The notes under the pieces: generated by a model
Told to the model about the DNA's origin: nothing
What the model saw: only the letters and a program-made list of their open reading frames with translations
The model's database searches: none
Shown here: positions 63,271 through 64,000 of the stretch, piece by piece
How positions within the stretch are numbered: the first letter of the stretch is position 1
Layout: each line of letters opens with the position of its first letter
Origin: Flavipsychrobacter sp.
GTDB lineage: Bacteria > Bacteroidota > Bacteroidia > Chitinophagales > Chitinophagaceae
Direction: 5' to 3'
Assembly (NCBI GenBank): GCA_021155965.1
Contig: JAJNBJ010000003.1
Coordinates: 1-64,000 of the forward strand
Length of the DNA: 64,000 nucleotides
Translations under genes and position numbers: made by a program

Positions 63271-64000
63271 ACCCTTTTACCATAGTGTTTATTTTATGCG
63301 CTATGCTATCGGCATAATAAAAGGAGCCCCAAATGTGCCTGTGCCTTATCTCGTAGAATGATTTGGGATTATTGGCATTATCATATATCTTTTTGCCCAT
63401 CCAGAATGGTATAGATTCATCTTCTGTGCTGTGTATCACCAACACAGGTTTATGAAATTGCCTTATGGAACGGAAGGCGCTGTACTGCTCTTTCACCAGC
63501 ATCATTGCTAAAAATTTGATGGGGAACCTGGTTGCCGCTACCTCTTTATGAGAGGAGAATGCCCCCTCCATTACTACCCCATCTATTAGTTGCTCGTTCT
63601 TTTGTGCCGCGGCAGCAGCAAGGTGCCCTCCCAGTGACTGCCCATAGATCACTATTTTAGTGCCAGCTACATCAGGCCTGGTGCGGATATATGCAAGGGC
63701 GCTGGTAGCATCGTTCAGTATATTTTTCCTGGTTGGCTTACCTTCTGAAAAGCCATAACCGCTGTAATCAAAAACAAACGCCTGGAAACCCTGTTTAGCC
63801 ATATTTGCTGCACCATAAAAGTGCTTGGTAACATTTCCGCCGTTGCCATGCAAGATCAAGAGTGTAGTAGTCGGTTTCTTGCCAATAGGCTTAATGAACC
63901 AACCGTTCAGTTTATGCCCTGCCATATTCTTAAAGACAACACTCTCTATGGTATATTCCGTAGTCAGTGGTTCTTCCTTATCATTAGTGAAGGTAGGCTG
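63269..64000 (-). CDS. Alpha/beta hydrolase, 5' end outside the window
   Basis: At least 243 residues are visible, and the frame stays open to the window edge (residues ...TTEYTIESVVFKNMAGHKLNG upstream of the internal Met at 63925), so the true start lies beyond 64000. It has an HGNGGN oxyanion loop, the nucleophile elbow GQSLGG, a catalytic Asp in HSTEDESIP and His in the IRHRHIWGSFY segment. It matches the serine aminopeptidase S33-like or BAAT-type hydrolase group. The substrate is unknown. The stop codon overlaps the palindrome at 63241-63270. Confidence 0.85.
   Translation of the reverse strand, partial: QPTFTNDKEEPLTTEYTIESVVFKNMAGHKLNGWFIKPIGKKPTTTLLILHGNGGNVTKHFYGAANMAKQGFQAFVFDYSGYGFSEGKPTRKNILNDATSALAYIRTRPDVAGTKIVIYGQSLGGHLAAAAAQKNEQLIDGVVMEGAFSSHKEVAATRFPIKFLAMMLVKEQYSAFRSIRQFHKPVLVIHSTEDESIPFWMGKKIYDNANNPKSFYEIRHRHIWGSFYYADSIAHKINTMVKG

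Overview
The window reads as chromosomal DNA of a Bacteroidota, most likely a Chitinophagaceae-like member of the Chitinophagia. Evidence: seven secreted proteins, six of them with a C-terminal type IX secretion (T9SS) sorting domain; LytTR response regulators paired with beta-propeller LytS-type kinases; a TonB-dependent receptor with an N-terminal carboxypeptidase-like domain; an S1 protein with an acidic N-terminal extension; few Shine-Dalgarno sequences; and many promoters with the Bacteroidota -7 element TAnnTTTG. No phage, integrase, transposase, CRISPR array or rRNA was seen.

Layout. 0.4-6.6 kb: grpE-dnaJ, a TPR lipoprotein, rpe and a TonB-dependent receptor, then tRNA-Lys(TTT). 7-24 kb: a signalling and surface block. 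It has a NarL-type two-component pair, then two paralogous LytTR/propeller-kinase pairs that bracket two T9SS cell-surface proteins. 24-30 kb: SDR oxidoreductase, class 3 lipase, M1 aminopeptidase, YraN and a phosphoglucose/phosphomannose isomerase. 30-34 kb: a repeat-rich spacer and a tandem pair of paralogous T9SS proteins. 34-42 kb (minus strand): gdh-valS and the infA-rpmJ-rpsM-rpsK-rpsD-rpoA-rplQ operon. rpmJ (38 aa) lies at 41832-41948. 42-47.5 kb: a 1344-residue adhesin/tail-fibre-like protein with 47 tandem 17-residue repeats and an S74 chaperone tail, then a 1 kb spacer full of repeats. 47.5-55 kb: rpsA, small genes, phhB, lysA and two T9SS proteins. 55-59.5 kb: a copper-handling cluster (AraC regulator with an N-terminal CxxC HMA-like segment, His/Met-rich outer-membrane barrel, CopA ATPase). 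59.6-64 kb: an M15 peptidase, a SAM-I riboswitch controlling a trans-sulfuration enzyme with homoserine dehydrogenase, and a 5'-truncated alpha/beta hydrolase.

The most unusual content is in the spacers. A palindromic TATACC element occurs three times, and a ccttgacggtac hairpin occurs beside two of those copies. Several families of degenerate 7-8 bp tandem repeats sit at or just after stop codons (infA, rpsK, rpoA, rpsA, metB) or run into the rpsA promoter. The SAM riboswitch has a readable terminator/antiterminator switch. No complete unknown system such as a defence island is evident. The best candidates for new biology are the stop-codon-associated repeat arrays, the palindromic element, and the HMA-AraC/outer-membrane/CopA cluster.
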